From: Umezawaea beigongshangensis
GTDB lineage: Bacteria; Actinomycetota; Actinomycetes; Mycobacteriales; Pseudonocardiaceae
Assembly (NCBI RefSeq): GCF_016464305.1
Contig: NZ_JAEIOJ010000003.1
Location: 372,001-436,000, forward strand
Length of the DNA stretch: 64,000 nt
Reading direction: 5' to 3'
Of this stretch, positions 8,946-16,879 are shown one piece after another. A program made the translations under genes and the position numbers. The notes under the pieces are model-generated. The model was not told the DNA's origin. It did not search any database and saw only the letters and a list, made by a program, of their open reading frames with translations. How positions within the stretch are numbered: the first letter of the stretch is position 1; every line of letters starts with the position of its first letter.

Positions 8946-10118
8946 TCAGGGCAGGTCCGGTCCCCGGCGTGCCCAGGACCAGGCGTAGCGGGGGTCCTCC
9001 GCCTCCAGCGCGGCCTCGCCCAGCTCCAGCGGCCGGAACGTGTCGACCATGACCGCGGTCTCGTCGAACGCCTCCACGCCCAGCGACGCCTCCACCGCGC
9101 CCGGCTGCGGGCCGTGCGTGCAGCCGGACGGGTGCAGCGAGAAGGACCCGACGCCGATGCCGGAGCCCTTGCGGGCCTCGTAGTTCCCGCCCACGTAGAA
9201 CATCAGCTCGTCGGAGTCGACGTTGGCGTGGTTGTAGGGCACGGGCACGGCGAGCGGGTGGTAGTCGACCTTGCGCGGGCAGAACGAGCACACGACGAAG
9301 CCGGGGCCCTCGAACGTCTGGTGCACGGGCGGCGGCTGGTGCACCCGCCCGGTGATCGGCTCGAAGTCGCGGACGTTGAACGCCCACGGGTAGAGGCAGC
9401 CGTCCCAGCCCACGACGTCGAACGGGTGGTTGGCGTAGGTGAAGCTGGTCAGCCCGGCGCGGTGGCGCACCAGCACGTCCACGTCCTCGCCGTCCACCAG
9501 CAGCGGCTCGGTGGGGCCGCGCAGGTCGCGCTCGCAGTAGGGAGCGTGCTCCAGGAACTGCCCGCGCGCCGAGAGGTACCGCTTGGGCGGGCCGACGTGG
9601 CCGCGCGCCTCCAGCACCAGGACGCTCATCGGGGAGTCGGGCACGACGCGGTAGGTGCACGAGGTCGGGACGACGACGTAGTCGCCGTCGCCTACGGTCA
9701 GCGCGCCGTAGACCGTCTCCACGGTGCCGCCGCCGGACTGCACGTAGAGCAGCTCGTCGCCCGCGGCGTTGCGGTAGAGGGGACTCGGCTCGGACGCGAC
9801 GACGAACGCGACGACCACGTCGGCGTTGCCGAACAGCACGCGCCTGCCGGTGACGGCGTCGGTCGGCTTCCACTCCAGCAGGGGGGCGCGCACGTGCCGG
9901 GGCTTGAGCGGGAGGTTCGGCGTGAGCACGCCGCGGTCCTCGTCGACGGTTCGCGCGTCCACGATCGCCGTGGGCAGGAACCGGTGGTAGAGCAGGGCGG
10001 AGTCGGCCGAGAAGCCCTCCACGCCCATCAGCTCCTCGGCGTACAGCCGGCCCTCCGGATCGCGGAACTGCGTGTGCCGCTTGCGGGGGATCTCACCGAC
10101 CTGTCGGTAGTGCGCCAT
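8946..10118 (-). CDS. hmgA: homogentisate 1,2-dioxygenase
   Basis: 390 aa, cupin fold, Fe(II)-dependent. It opens the ring of homogentisate to maleylacetoacetate in tyrosine/phenylalanine breakdown. Candidate iron ligands are His297 (PYNHANVDSDE), Glu304 and His335 (SGCTHGP). FDVVGWDG and YPWAFNV are further family signatures. ATG 10118 follows a GGAGGGGG ribosome site. It is divergent from the operon carrying fumarylacetoacetase and an IclR regulator, and the roughly 70-base gap holds an inverted repeat likely to be a shared operator. Confidence 0.93.
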   Translation of the reverse strand: MAHYRQVGEIPRKRHTQFRDPEGRLYAEELMGVEGFSADSALLYHRFLPTAIVDARTVDEDRGVLTPNLPLKPRHVRAPLLEWKPTDAVTGRRVLFGNADVVVAFVVASEPSPLYRNAAGDELLYVQSGGGTVETVYGALTVGDGDYVVVPTSCTYRVVPDSPMSVLVLEARGHVGPPKRYLSARGQFLEHAPYCERDLRGPTEPLLVDGEDVDVLVRHRAGLTSFTYANHPFDVVGWDGCLYPWAFNVRDFEPITGRVHQPPPVHQTFEGPGFVVCSFCPRKVDYHPLAVPVPYNHANVDSDELMFYVGGNYEARKGSGIGVGSFSLHPSGCTHGPQPGAVEASLGVEAFDETAVMVDTFRPLELGEAALEAEDPRYAWSWARRGPDLP

Positions 10119-10158
10119 TGCCCCCTCCGGGCGTTCGCTGAGCGGACGTCTTTGTTCT

Positions 10159-10173
10159 GTGGCCGTACGCCAC
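10159..10173. promoter_or_regulatory. inverted repeat GTGGC-N5-GCCAC, candidate operator
   Basis: A perfect 5-5-5 palindrome between divergent hmgA and the gene at 10187, placed in the spacer just before the -10 hexamer. It is a candidate site for the IclR regulator encoded at 12237-12947. The regulator assignment is inference. Confidence 0.45.
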
Positions 10174-10179
10174 TAGCGT
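10174..10179 (+). promoter_or_regulatory. -10 TAGCGT, leaderless start for 10187 gene
   Basis: TAGCGT followed by 7 bases and GTG 10187. TTGTTC at 10152-10157, 16 bases upstream, is a plausible -35. The spacing puts transcription start on or next to the GTG. Confidence 0.55.
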
Positions 10180-10186
10180 GTCAGCC

Positions 10187-11053
10187 GTGTCAAGCGCTGT
10201 CGAACTCCGTGCGCCCGGTCCACGCGGTACGCCGCCCCTGCTGGCAAGGCTCGTCGACGATGCCGCGTTGTTCCCGCCGGGCAACGCGTCGATGCCGGAC
10301 GCCATCCGCGGCCACCTCGATTCGAGGGTCGGTGAACACGCCGGTGTGCTGGGACTCTTCCTCTGTCCCGCCTCGCGCCTCGCCGAGCTGATCACCGAGT
10401 TGATCAAGGTCAAGCCGGTGAAGCCCCTCGCCCTGTCCCTCGTCATCGACACCGGCCTCGGCGGGGTCCCCAAGGCGGTGTCGATCGTCGAGTCCCGCAG
10501 CGAACTGCTCGCCCTGCGCATGGTCGAGATGCCCGCGCCGTCCGACGTGGACGAGGTGTGGCTGGAGCGCGTCTCCGAGTTCGTCCCGGAGGACGTCATC
10601 CGGGTCGTCGAACCGCGCCGGGGTGGAGCGGAGTGGCTCGACGGCGTCCGCCGGGTCATCGAGCACGGCAGCTGGCCCAAGCTGCGCTGCGGCGGTGTGA
10701 GCAGCGAGAACTTCCCCAGCGTGCACGAGGTCGCCGACTTCCTGGCCGTCGTCAGCGGCGGCGGGGTCGCCTTCAAGGCCACCGCCGGGCTGCACGGCGC
10801 CGTCCGGCGCACCGCCGAGGACACCGGGATCACCCACCACGGCTTCCTGAACCTGCTCGTCGCCACGGCCAGGTCGCTGTCCGGCAAGGACGTGCGCGAG
10901 GCGCTGGCCAGCACCGACGCCGAGGCGCTGGTGAAGGAGGCGTCCGAGCTGTCCGACCAGGCCGCGCACGCCGTCCGCGGCGTGTTCGCCTCCTTCGGCT
11001 CGTGCTCGCTGTCCGAACCCGTCTCCGAGCTGGAAGAGCTGGGCCTGTTGTGA
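10187..11053 (+). CDS. unknown protein of homogentisate operon
   Basis: 288 aa, soluble. GTG 10187 is chosen over GTG 10178 because a -10 hexamer ends 7 bases before it. The pattern (RLVDDAALFPPGNASM near the N-terminus, VVEPRRGG, KLRCGG, GVAFKATAGLHGA) suggests an alpha/beta barrel, but I know no assigned function. The stop overlaps the fumarylacetoacetase start (GTGA) and the gene is divergent from hmgA. It therefore probably serves tyrosine breakdown, perhaps as the missing maleylacetoacetate isomerase step or an accessory. That is inference only. Confidence 0.75.
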   Translation: MSSAVELRAPGPRGTPPLLARLVDDAALFPPGNASMPDAIRGHLDSRVGEHAGVLGLFLCPASRLAELITELIKVKPVKPLALSLVIDTGLGGVPKAVSIVESRSELLALRMVEMPAPSDVDEVWLERVSEFVPEDVIRVVEPRRGGAEWLDGVRRVIEHGSWPKLRCGGVSSENFPSVHEVADFLAVVSGGGVAFKATAGLHGAVRRTAEDTGITHHGFLNLLVATARSLSGKDVREALASTDAEALVKEASELSDQAAHAVRGVFASFGSCSLSEPVSELEELGLL

Positions 11054-12225
11054 GCTGGATCTCCGACGCCGCGTTCACGCCGGACGAGCCGTTCGGCCCG
11101 CAGACCCTGCCCTACGGCGTCGTGGAGCGGGGGATCGCGGTGCGCGTGGGCGACTCCGCGCTGCCGCTGCGCTCCGTCGCGGGCTCTCTCGGCCCGCGGC
11201 TGCCCGACCTGGTCGGCGCCGACTCGCTCGACCCGCTGCTCGCCGCGGGCCGTCCGGTGTGGAGCGAGCTGCGCGCCCGCCTGGTCGAGCTGGTGTCCGC
11301 GGCGACCGCGCCGCGCGGCGCGGAGCTCGTGCCGATCGACGGCGCCCGCCTGCCGTTCGCGGTGGCGGACTACGTGGACTTCTACTCCTCGCGCCACCAC
11401 GCCGAGAACGTCGGCAGGATCTTCCGGCCGAACAGCCCCGCGCTGCTGCCGAACTGGACGCACCTGCCCGTCGGCTACCACGGCCGCGCCGGCACGGTCG
11501 TCGTGTCCGGCACGCCGGTGCGCCGCCCGCACGGTCAGCTGCCCGCGTCCGGTGGGCCGGTGTTCGGTCCGACCCGCCGCCTCGACGTCGAGGCGGAGGT
11601 GGGCTTCGTGTGCGGCGGCCCGGTGCGCGGGCGGCTGTCCACCTCGCAGGCCGTCGAGCACGTCTTCGGCGTCGTCCTGCTCAACGACTGGTCCGCGCGC
11701 GACGTCCAGGCGTGGGAGGGGCAGCCGCTCGGCCCGTTCCTGGCCAAGTCGTTCGCCACGTCGGTGTCGGCCTGGATCACGCCGCTGGAGGCGTTCGCGG
11801 TGGCGCGGGTGAGCCCGCCGCCGCTGCCGAACCCGGTGCAGCCCTACCTGGTGAGCGACTCGCCGTGGGGGCTCGACATCACCATCGAGGTCGGCGTGAA
11901 CGGCACGGTCGTCGCCACGCCGCCGTTCCGCGAGATGTCCTGGACGTTCCCGCAGCAGCTCGCGCACCTGTCCGTCAACGGTGCGACCGTGCGGCCGGGC
12001 GACCTGTTCGGCTCGGGCACGGTGTCCGGGCCGGAGAAGCACCAGCGCGGCTCGCTGCTGGAGCTGAGCTGGGGCGGCCAGGAGCCCTTCGCCCTGGACG
12101 ACGGCACGACGCGGTCGTTCCTGGAGGACGGCGACACCGTCACCATGACCGCGTCCGCGCCGGGCGAGGACGGCTCCGTCGTCGGGCTCGCCGAGGTGAC
12201 CGGCACGATCCTGCCCGCCGAGTAG
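11050..12225 (+). CDS. fahA: fumarylacetoacetase
   Basis: 391 aa. Hydrolyses fumarylacetoacetate to fumarate and acetoacetate, the last step of homogentisate catabolism. The N-terminal FAH domain is followed by the catalytic domain with DYVDFYSSRHHA (Asp and His), DVEAEVGF (the ExE metal ligands) and LLNDWSARDVQ (Asp). PGDLFGSGTVSG is the usual C-terminal signature. GTG 11050 overlaps the preceding stop. It is followed 11 bases later by the IclR regulator, as in a self-controlled catabolic operon. Confidence 0.93.
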   Translation: MSWISDAAFTPDEPFGPQTLPYGVVERGIAVRVGDSALPLRSVAGSLGPRLPDLVGADSLDPLLAAGRPVWSELRARLVELVSAATAPRGAELVPIDGARLPFAVADYVDFYSSRHHAENVGRIFRPNSPALLPNWTHLPVGYHGRAGTVVVSGTPVRRPHGQLPASGGPVFGPTRRLDVEAEVGFVCGGPVRGRLSTSQAVEHVFGVVLLNDWSARDVQAWEGQPLGPFLAKSFATSVSAWITPLEAFAVARVSPPPLPNPVQPYLVSDSPWGLDITIEVGVNGTVVATPPFREMSWTFPQQLAHLSVNGATVRPGDLFGSGTVSGPEKHQRGSLLELSWGGQEPFALDDGTTRSFLEDGDTVTMTASAPGEDGSVVGLAEVTGTILPAE

Positions 12226-12236
12226 GGAGAGCCGTC

Positions 12237-12947
12237 GTGCCCGCCAGACCGCACTCCGACCAGCGCGGCAGAGGGCTGGGGTCACCCGCGCCGGCGCCGT
12301 CGGCGTCCTCGCTGTCGGGTGGCCGGGAGAGCTCGCTGACGCTGGAGCGCGGTCTCGCCCTGCTCCAGGCCGTCGCCGACGCGGAGAGCGAGGCGCCGAC
12401 GATCAGCGAGCTGGCGGCGGAGATCGGCGCGAGCCGGGCCGCCGTCTACCGGCTGCTGGTGCCGCTGCAGGCCAGGGGACTGGTGCGCCGCGAGGGCTCG
12501 CGGGTGCGGCTCGGCCTGGGCGTGCTGCGCCTGGCGTCGAACGTGCTGCCGCAGCTGCGGCTGGCCGCGCAGCCCGCGCTGCGCACCCTGGCAGAGGAGA
12601 TCGGCGCGACCGCCCACCTCACCGTCGCCGAGGGCGGCGAGGCGCAGGCCGTCGCCGTGGTCGAGCCGTCGTGGACCTCGTACCACGTGGCGTACCGGGT
12701 GGGCAGCAGGCACGCGCTGCACCGCGGCGCGGCGGGGAAGGCCATCGCCCTGCCCGCGGAGGGCCGGAAGTGGGTCGCGTCGTCCGGCGAGCTCCAGACC
12801 GGCGCGTTCGGCGTGGCCGCCCCGGTGCGGGGCGTGCCCGGCCTGCGGGCGAGCGTGGGCGTCGTCGCGCTGGAGAAGTTCGACGGCGACGCCGTCGGCC
12901 CGCGGGTGGTGCGGGCGGCCGAGGAGGTCGCCGCGGCACTGGCCTAG
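12237..12947 (+). CDS. IclR-family transcriptional regulator
   Basis: 236 aa. A winged helix-turn-helix (about residues 30-85: SSLTLERGLALLQAV, ISELAAEIGASRAAVYRLL) is followed by an IclR effector domain that is shorter than usual (about 140 aa). GTG 12237 has the ribosome site AGGGAGA. It lies in the operon of the homogentisate genes and is likely their specific regulator, probably sensing a pathway intermediate. The candidate operator is the inverted repeat at 10159-10173. Confidence 0.85.
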   Translation: MPARPHSDQRGRGLGSPAPAPSASSLSGGRESSLTLERGLALLQAVADAESEAPTISELAAEIGASRAAVYRLLVPLQARGLVRREGSRVRLGLGVLRLASNVLPQLRLAAQPALRTLAEEIGATAHLTVAEGGEAQAVAVVEPSWTSYHVAYRVGSRHALHRGAAGKAIALPAEGRKWVASSGELQTGAFGVAAPVRGVPGLRASVGVVALEKFDGDAVGPRVVRAAEEVAAALA

Positions 12948-12967
12948 ACGAGTGATTCCCAGGTCGG

Positions 12968-13249
12968 TCAGTGGTCGCAGGCGGTCAAGGACCGGGTGAG
13001 GGCTCGTCCGGTGACGCGGTTGTGCCAGACGGCGGCGGCCGGGGCCAGCAGTCGCCGGGCGATGCGGACTGCGACTCCTCCGATGGTGCGCCCGCCGTGC
13101 TGTTCGAGGTTCAGCCGGCCCTTCACCGTGTCGTCGACCGACTCGACGAGCTGGCGGACGGACTTGAGCAGCGGTTCGCCGGGACGCGGTGCGCGGTTGC
13201 GGTGGGAGGGGCGGATCAGCCGGACTCCGCGCTGGTGCGGGAAGCGGGG
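12968..13249 (-). pseudogene. IS982/DDE transposase C-terminal remnant
   Basis: The frame reads RPGEPLLKSVRQLVESVDDT, then LNLEQHGGRTIGGVAVRIAR, AAAVWHNRVTG and ends LTACDH. This matches the C-terminal end of IS982-like DDE transposases common in actinomycetes (RQLIESVNDTLK...EQHGGRT...SLTAYDH). Only about 90 residues survive. There is no DDE core, start codon or recognisable terminal inverted repeat, so the insertion sequence is dead. Confidence 0.75.
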
Positions 13250-13322
13250 GTGTTCGGGCCGGTCGTCACGAACCGATCTTGAACACCCCTCGTCCGTCTC
13301 CGGACACCACCCCGACTTGCGC

Positions 13323-13386
13323 ACCGCTCGTCCAGGCCACCGCTCGTCTGGGCCCCCGCTCGTCTGGGCCACCGCTCTTCTAGGCC
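13323..13386. repeat. four 16-bp tandem repeats
   Basis: Four consecutive 16-bp units of the form ACCGCTCGTCTGGGCC, each with 0-3 differences, and a partial fifth. The stop codon of the GDT1-family gene (13380-13382) lies in the last unit. The repeats sit between the transposase remnant and that gene, and may be IS-associated or slippage-derived. Confidence 0.85.
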
Positions 13387-13979
13387 ACCGCCTGCCACAG
13401 GGCCAGGAGCGCGAAGACGGTGAACACGACGCCCGCGCCGCGGTTGATCAGGTGGGCGGGGACGCGGTTGGCGAGCTTGCCGCCGACGAACACCGCGAGC
13501 GCCGTCACCGACATCAGCGCGAGGAACGTGCCGAGCACGACCGCGCTCGGCTGGGCGTACCTGGCGGCCACGCCGACCGCCGCGAGCTGCGAGGCGTCGC
13601 CGAACTCGGCCGCGAACAGCGTGCCGAACGAGGTCAGCGCCGCTCGCCGGAACGAGGTGGTCGTCGCCGTGCCGCCGGAGCCGTCGGCCTCGTCCGTGTC
13701 CGGCGTCGAGAAACCCTCCTTGAACAGCAGGAACGCGCCGACGCCGAAGACGACGAAGACCGCGGCGGCGACGAGCCGCTGGGGCAGCAGGGTGAGCGCG
13801 CTGCCCAGGGCCACGGCGATGACGGCCTGGAGCGCGAACGCGACGGCGGAGCCGGCCAGCACGGGCGCGGCGCGGAACCGGGTGCGGAGCACGAGCGTGA
13901 GCGCGGTGGTCTTGTCGGGCAGCTCCAGCAGGAACACCAGCCCGAAAGCGGTGACGAGCGCCAAGAACCACGAAGACAT
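13380..13979 (-). CDS. GDT1/TMEM165 (UPF0016) family Mn exporter
   Basis: 199 aa, about six membrane helices in two similar halves separated by an acidic loop (about residues 93-105). Each half carries the family's ExGDK/R-T/S-type motif: ELPDKT near residue 20 and EFGDAS near 125. Bacterial members export manganese and protect against Mn toxicity. The 5' region carries a yybP-ykoY-like Mn riboswitch (14045-14195), which supports that substrate independently. ATG 13979 has AAGGGG about 10 bases upstream. Confidence 0.87.
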   Translation of the reverse strand: MSSWFLALVTAFGLVFLLELPDKTTALTLVLRTRFRAAPVLAGSAVAFALQAVIAVALGSALTLLPQRLVAAAVFVVFGVGAFLLFKEGFSTPDTDEADGSGGTATTTSFRRAALTSFGTLFAAEFGDASQLAAVGVAARYAQPSAVVLGTFLALMSVTALAVFVGGKLANRVPAHLINRGAGVVFTVFALLALWQAVA

Positions 13980-14044
13980 CTGCCAGAGCCCCTTACGTCC
14001 GATGAGAACCCGGACGGAGGCGCGGTCGACCCCGACCGGGTGTG

Positions 14045-14195
14045 GTGCAACCCGGCCGGAGGTCTCGTTCGCCCGCTGGCACGCGGGTGAGGGACCGGAT
14101 CGGCGCGCAGGCCGGTCAGTGTGTCGATCACCTCGCCGGAACCCCCGCCGTTGACGAGCGCTGGCGGTTCCGGGAACTACTCCCCTCTGGCGAGA
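14045..14195 (-). ncRNA. yybP-ykoY (Mn2+) riboswitch
   Basis: Read on the minus strand, the leader contains GAGGGGAGTAGTTCCCGG, including the invariant GGGGAGTAG of the yybP-ykoY class. It is followed by CGCTCGTCAACG and, about 100 bases later, CGAACGAGACCTCCGG. A short hairpin (CGTCCG...CGGACG) then precedes the ribosome site, a candidate expression platform. It directly precedes a GDT1-family transporter, the commonest target of this riboswitch in Actinobacteria. Boundaries are approximate. Confidence 0.85.
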
Positions 14196-14319
14196 CCATC
14201 GTACCTCGCGCGTTCGCGCAGGTCACCGTGACGGCGCGCACGGGGTCCCGGTCGCGGGGGGACCTTCGTCCCGCCCCCGGAGAGGACGCTCGCACCTGCT
14301 GCGCGGGGGTGCACCGGCC

Positions 14320-14325
14320 TACCGT
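14320..14325 (+). promoter_or_regulatory. -10 TACCGT of cydA (leaderless)
   Basis: TACCGT lies 6 bases before the GTG start of cydA. There is no ribosome site at that GTG, so the mRNA probably begins at the start codon. An 11-base palindrome GTCAC-C-GTGAC lies about 90 bases upstream. Confidence 0.5.
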
Positions 14326-14331
14326 CGACAC

Positions 14332-15846
14332 GTGGACGTTCTCGACCTGGCACGGTGGCAGTTCGGCATCACCACCGTCTACCACTTCCTCATGGTGCCG
14401 CTGACGATCGGCCTGTCGCTGATCGTCGCGGGGATGCAGACCGCCTGGGTGCGCACGGGCGATCGCAAGTACCTCGCGATGACGAAGTTCTGGGGCAAGC
14501 TGCTCCTGATCAACTTCGCGATGGGCGTGGTGACGGGCATCGTGCAGGAGTTCCAGTTCGGAATGGCCTGGAGCGCCTACTCGCGGTTCGTCGGCGACGT
14601 GTTCGGCGCGCCGCTGGCGATGGAGGGCCTCGTCGCGTTCTTCGTGGAGTCCACGTTCCTCGGTCTGTGGATCTTCGGCTGGGACCGGCTGCCCAAGCGG
14701 GTGCACCTGGCGTGCGTGTGGGCGTTCTCGCTGGCCACGGTCGCGTCGGCCTACTTCATCCTCGCCGCCAACTCCTGGATGCAGCATCCCGTCGGCATCG
14801 AGGTGCGCGACGGCAGGCCGGTGCTGACCTCGATCGGCGCCGTGCTCGGCAACAGCACCGTGCTGGCCGCCTTCCCGCACACCGTCTTCGGCGCGTTCTG
14901 CGTCGCGGCCACGTTCCTCGTCGGCATCTCGGCGTGGCACCTGTGGCACCGGTCGGACGACGAGCCGGTGTGGCGCGGGTCGCTGCGGCTGGGCGCGTGG
15001 GTCGGCGTCGTGGCGTTCGCCGGTGTCGCGATCAGCGGTGACCTCCAGGGCAAGCTCATGTTCGAGCAGCAGCCGATGAAGATGGCCGCGGCCGAGGCGC
15101 TGTGCCGCACGGAGGAGCCCGCCAGCTTCTCGGTCTTCGCCATCGGCGACGTGGCCAGCCCGGACTGCGAGGACGTCAAGAGCATCACGGTGCCCGCGCT
15201 GCTGTCGTTCCTCGCGCACAACGACTTCAGCAGCGAGGTCAAGGGCCTCGACGAGCTGGTGCCGCTGTACCAGGAGCGCTACGGCGCGAACTACCCCGTG
15301 GACGAGCGGCTCGGCGAGCTGTCGGGTCAGCCGATCGACTACGTGCCGCTGCTGCCGGTGACCTACTGGGGCTTCCGGCTGATGATCGGCTTCGGCGCGA
15401 TCGCCACGTTCGCCGGCGTCGCGGCGCTGTGGCTGACCCGCGGCGGACGCCTGCCGCGCGGCCGGTGGTTCCCGATCGCCGCGCTGGCGAGCATCGCGAC
15501 GCCGTTCCTCGCCAACAGCTTCGGCTGGATCTTCACCGAGATGGGCCGCCAGCCGTTCGTCGTCGTGCCCAACCCGTCCGGTGTGGACGGCGTGTGGATG
15601 TACACCGCGCAGGCCGTGTCGAACTCGGCCCCCGGCGAGGTCCTCACGTCGCTGATCGCCCTGACCACCGTCTACGGCGCGCTGGCCGTCGTCGAGGGCT
15701 TCCTGGTCCGCCGCTACGTGCGGGCCGGCGTCCCCGGTGTGCTGCCGCCCGAGAAGCCCGCCGACCAGAAGCACGACACCGACGAGCACGACGACGAGAA
15801 GCCCGACGCCGAGAAGAAGTCCGACGTCCTCGCCTTCGCCTACTGA
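14332..15846 (+). CDS. cydA: cytochrome bd ubiquinol/menaquinol oxidase subunit I
   Basis: 504 aa integral membrane subunit carrying haems b558, b595 and d; oxidises quinol and reduces oxygen to water. It begins with the conserved LARWQFGITTVYHFLMVPLT (His ligand), then MEGLVAFFVESTFLG (conserved Glu) and WIFTEMGRQPFVV. The Q-loop is short, as in Gram-positive bacteria. The C-terminal tail is highly charged (Asp/Glu/Lys). First gene of cydA-cydB-cydDC, with a leaderless-type promoter directly at its GTG. Confidence 0.96.
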   Translation: MDVLDLARWQFGITTVYHFLMVPLTIGLSLIVAGMQTAWVRTGDRKYLAMTKFWGKLLLINFAMGVVTGIVQEFQFGMAWSAYSRFVGDVFGAPLAMEGLVAFFVESTFLGLWIFGWDRLPKRVHLACVWAFSLATVASAYFILAANSWMQHPVGIEVRDGRPVLTSIGAVLGNSTVLAAFPHTVFGAFCVAATFLVGISAWHLWHRSDDEPVWRGSLRLGAWVGVVAFAGVAISGDLQGKLMFEQQPMKMAAAEALCRTEEPASFSVFAIGDVASPDCEDVKSITVPALLSFLAHNDFSSEVKGLDELVPLYQERYGANYPVDERLGELSGQPIDYVPLLPVTYWGFRLMIGFGAIATFAGVAALWLTRGGRLPRGRWFPIAALASIATPFLANSFGWIFTEMGRQPFVVVPNPSGVDGVWMYTAQAVSNSAPGEVLTSLIALTTVYGALAVVEGFLVRRYVRAGVPGVLPPEKPADQKHDTDEHDDEKPDAEKKSDVLAFAY

Positions 15847-15859
15847 GAGGAGTCCGGTC

Positions 15860-16879
15860 GTGAACCTTCCCCTGCTCTGGTTCTGCGTGATCGCCCTGCT
15901 GTGGCTGGGCTACCTCTTCCTGGAGGGCTTCGACTTCGGCGTCGGGATGCTGCTGCCGGTCCTCGGCCGCGACGAGACCGAGCGCCGCGTCCTGATCAAC
16001 ACGATCGGCCCGGTCTGGGACGGCAACGAGGTGTGGCTGATCGTCGCGGCCGGTGCCACGTTCGCGGCGTTCCCCGGCTGGTACGCGTCGCTGTTCAGCG
16101 CCACCTACCTGCCGCTCACGCTGTTCCTCGTCGCGCTGATCGGGCGAGGGGTGGCCTTCGAGTACCGCGGCAAGGTCGACTCGGCGCGCTGGCGGCGGGT
16201 GTGGGACCGGATCATCGTGACCGGGTCGTGGACCGCTGCGCTGTGCGTCGGGTTCGTGATCACCGCGACCGTGCTGGGCCTGCCGCTGGACGCCGCCGGC
16301 GACCGGATCGGCTCGCCGTTCGCCTCGGTGACGTGGGAGACGGTGCTCGGCGCGCTCGCCGTCGCCGGGTACGCCCTGGTGCACGGCGCGATCTTCCTGG
16401 CGCTCAAGACCGAGGGCGACGTCCGGTACCGGGCCCGCGCGCTCGCGCTGCGGGCGGCGCCGGTGGCGCTGCTGCCGCTGGTCGTCCTGCTGCTGCTCGT
16501 GCAGCTCCGCTCCGGCGAGCCGTGGACGTGGGCCGCGACCGGCGTGGTGCTCGCGGCCGTCGCAGCGGCGCTGGCCAGGCTGGCGCGCGGACGCGAGGGC
16601 CAGGCGTTCAGCGGCATGGCCGTCGCGGTGGCCGCCACCGTGCTCGCCCTGTTCGGGGCGCTGTACCCGGACGTGCTGCCGTCGACCGCCGACCCGGCGC
16701 ACTCGCTGACCGTCGCCGGTGCCGCGTCCAGCTCCTACACGCTCACCGTCATGACGTGGGTCGCCGCGTTCGGCACCCCGGCCGTCCTCGTCTACCAGGG
16801 CTGGACGTACTGGGTGTTCCGCAAGCGCATCGGCGTCCGCCACATCCCCGCGACGCACGTCCCGGCGGCGTCGTCGTGA
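15860..16879 (+). CDS. cydB: cytochrome bd oxidase subunit II
   Basis: 339 aa, about eight membrane helices. The N-terminus LWFCVIALLWLGYLFLEGFD and GPVWDGNEVWLI are CydB signatures. GTG 15860 has a GAGAGGAG ribosome site. Thirteen bases separate it from cydA, and it overlaps cydDC by four bases. It forms the heterodimer with CydA in the cytoplasmic membrane. Confidence 0.96.
   Translation: MNLPLLWFCVIALLWLGYLFLEGFDFGVGMLLPVLGRDETERRVLINTIGPVWDGNEVWLIVAAGATFAAFPGWYASLFSATYLPLTLFLVALIGRGVAFEYRGKVDSARWRRVWDRIIVTGSWTAALCVGFVITATVLGLPLDAAGDRIGSPFASVTWETVLGALAVAGYALVHGAIFLALKTEGDVRYRARALALRAAPVALLPLVVLLLLVQLRSGEPWTWAATGVVLAAVAAALARLARGREGQAFSGMAVAVAATVLALFGALYPDVLPSTADPAHSLTVAGAASSSYTLTVMTWVAAFGTPAVLVYQGWTYWVFRKRIGVRHIPATHVPAASS

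Noticed and set aside
14221-14231. GTCAC-C-GTGAC palindrome as a Rex or CRP site for cydA
   Set aside because: Too short and with the wrong spacing for either known consensus; noted only in the cydA promoter entry.
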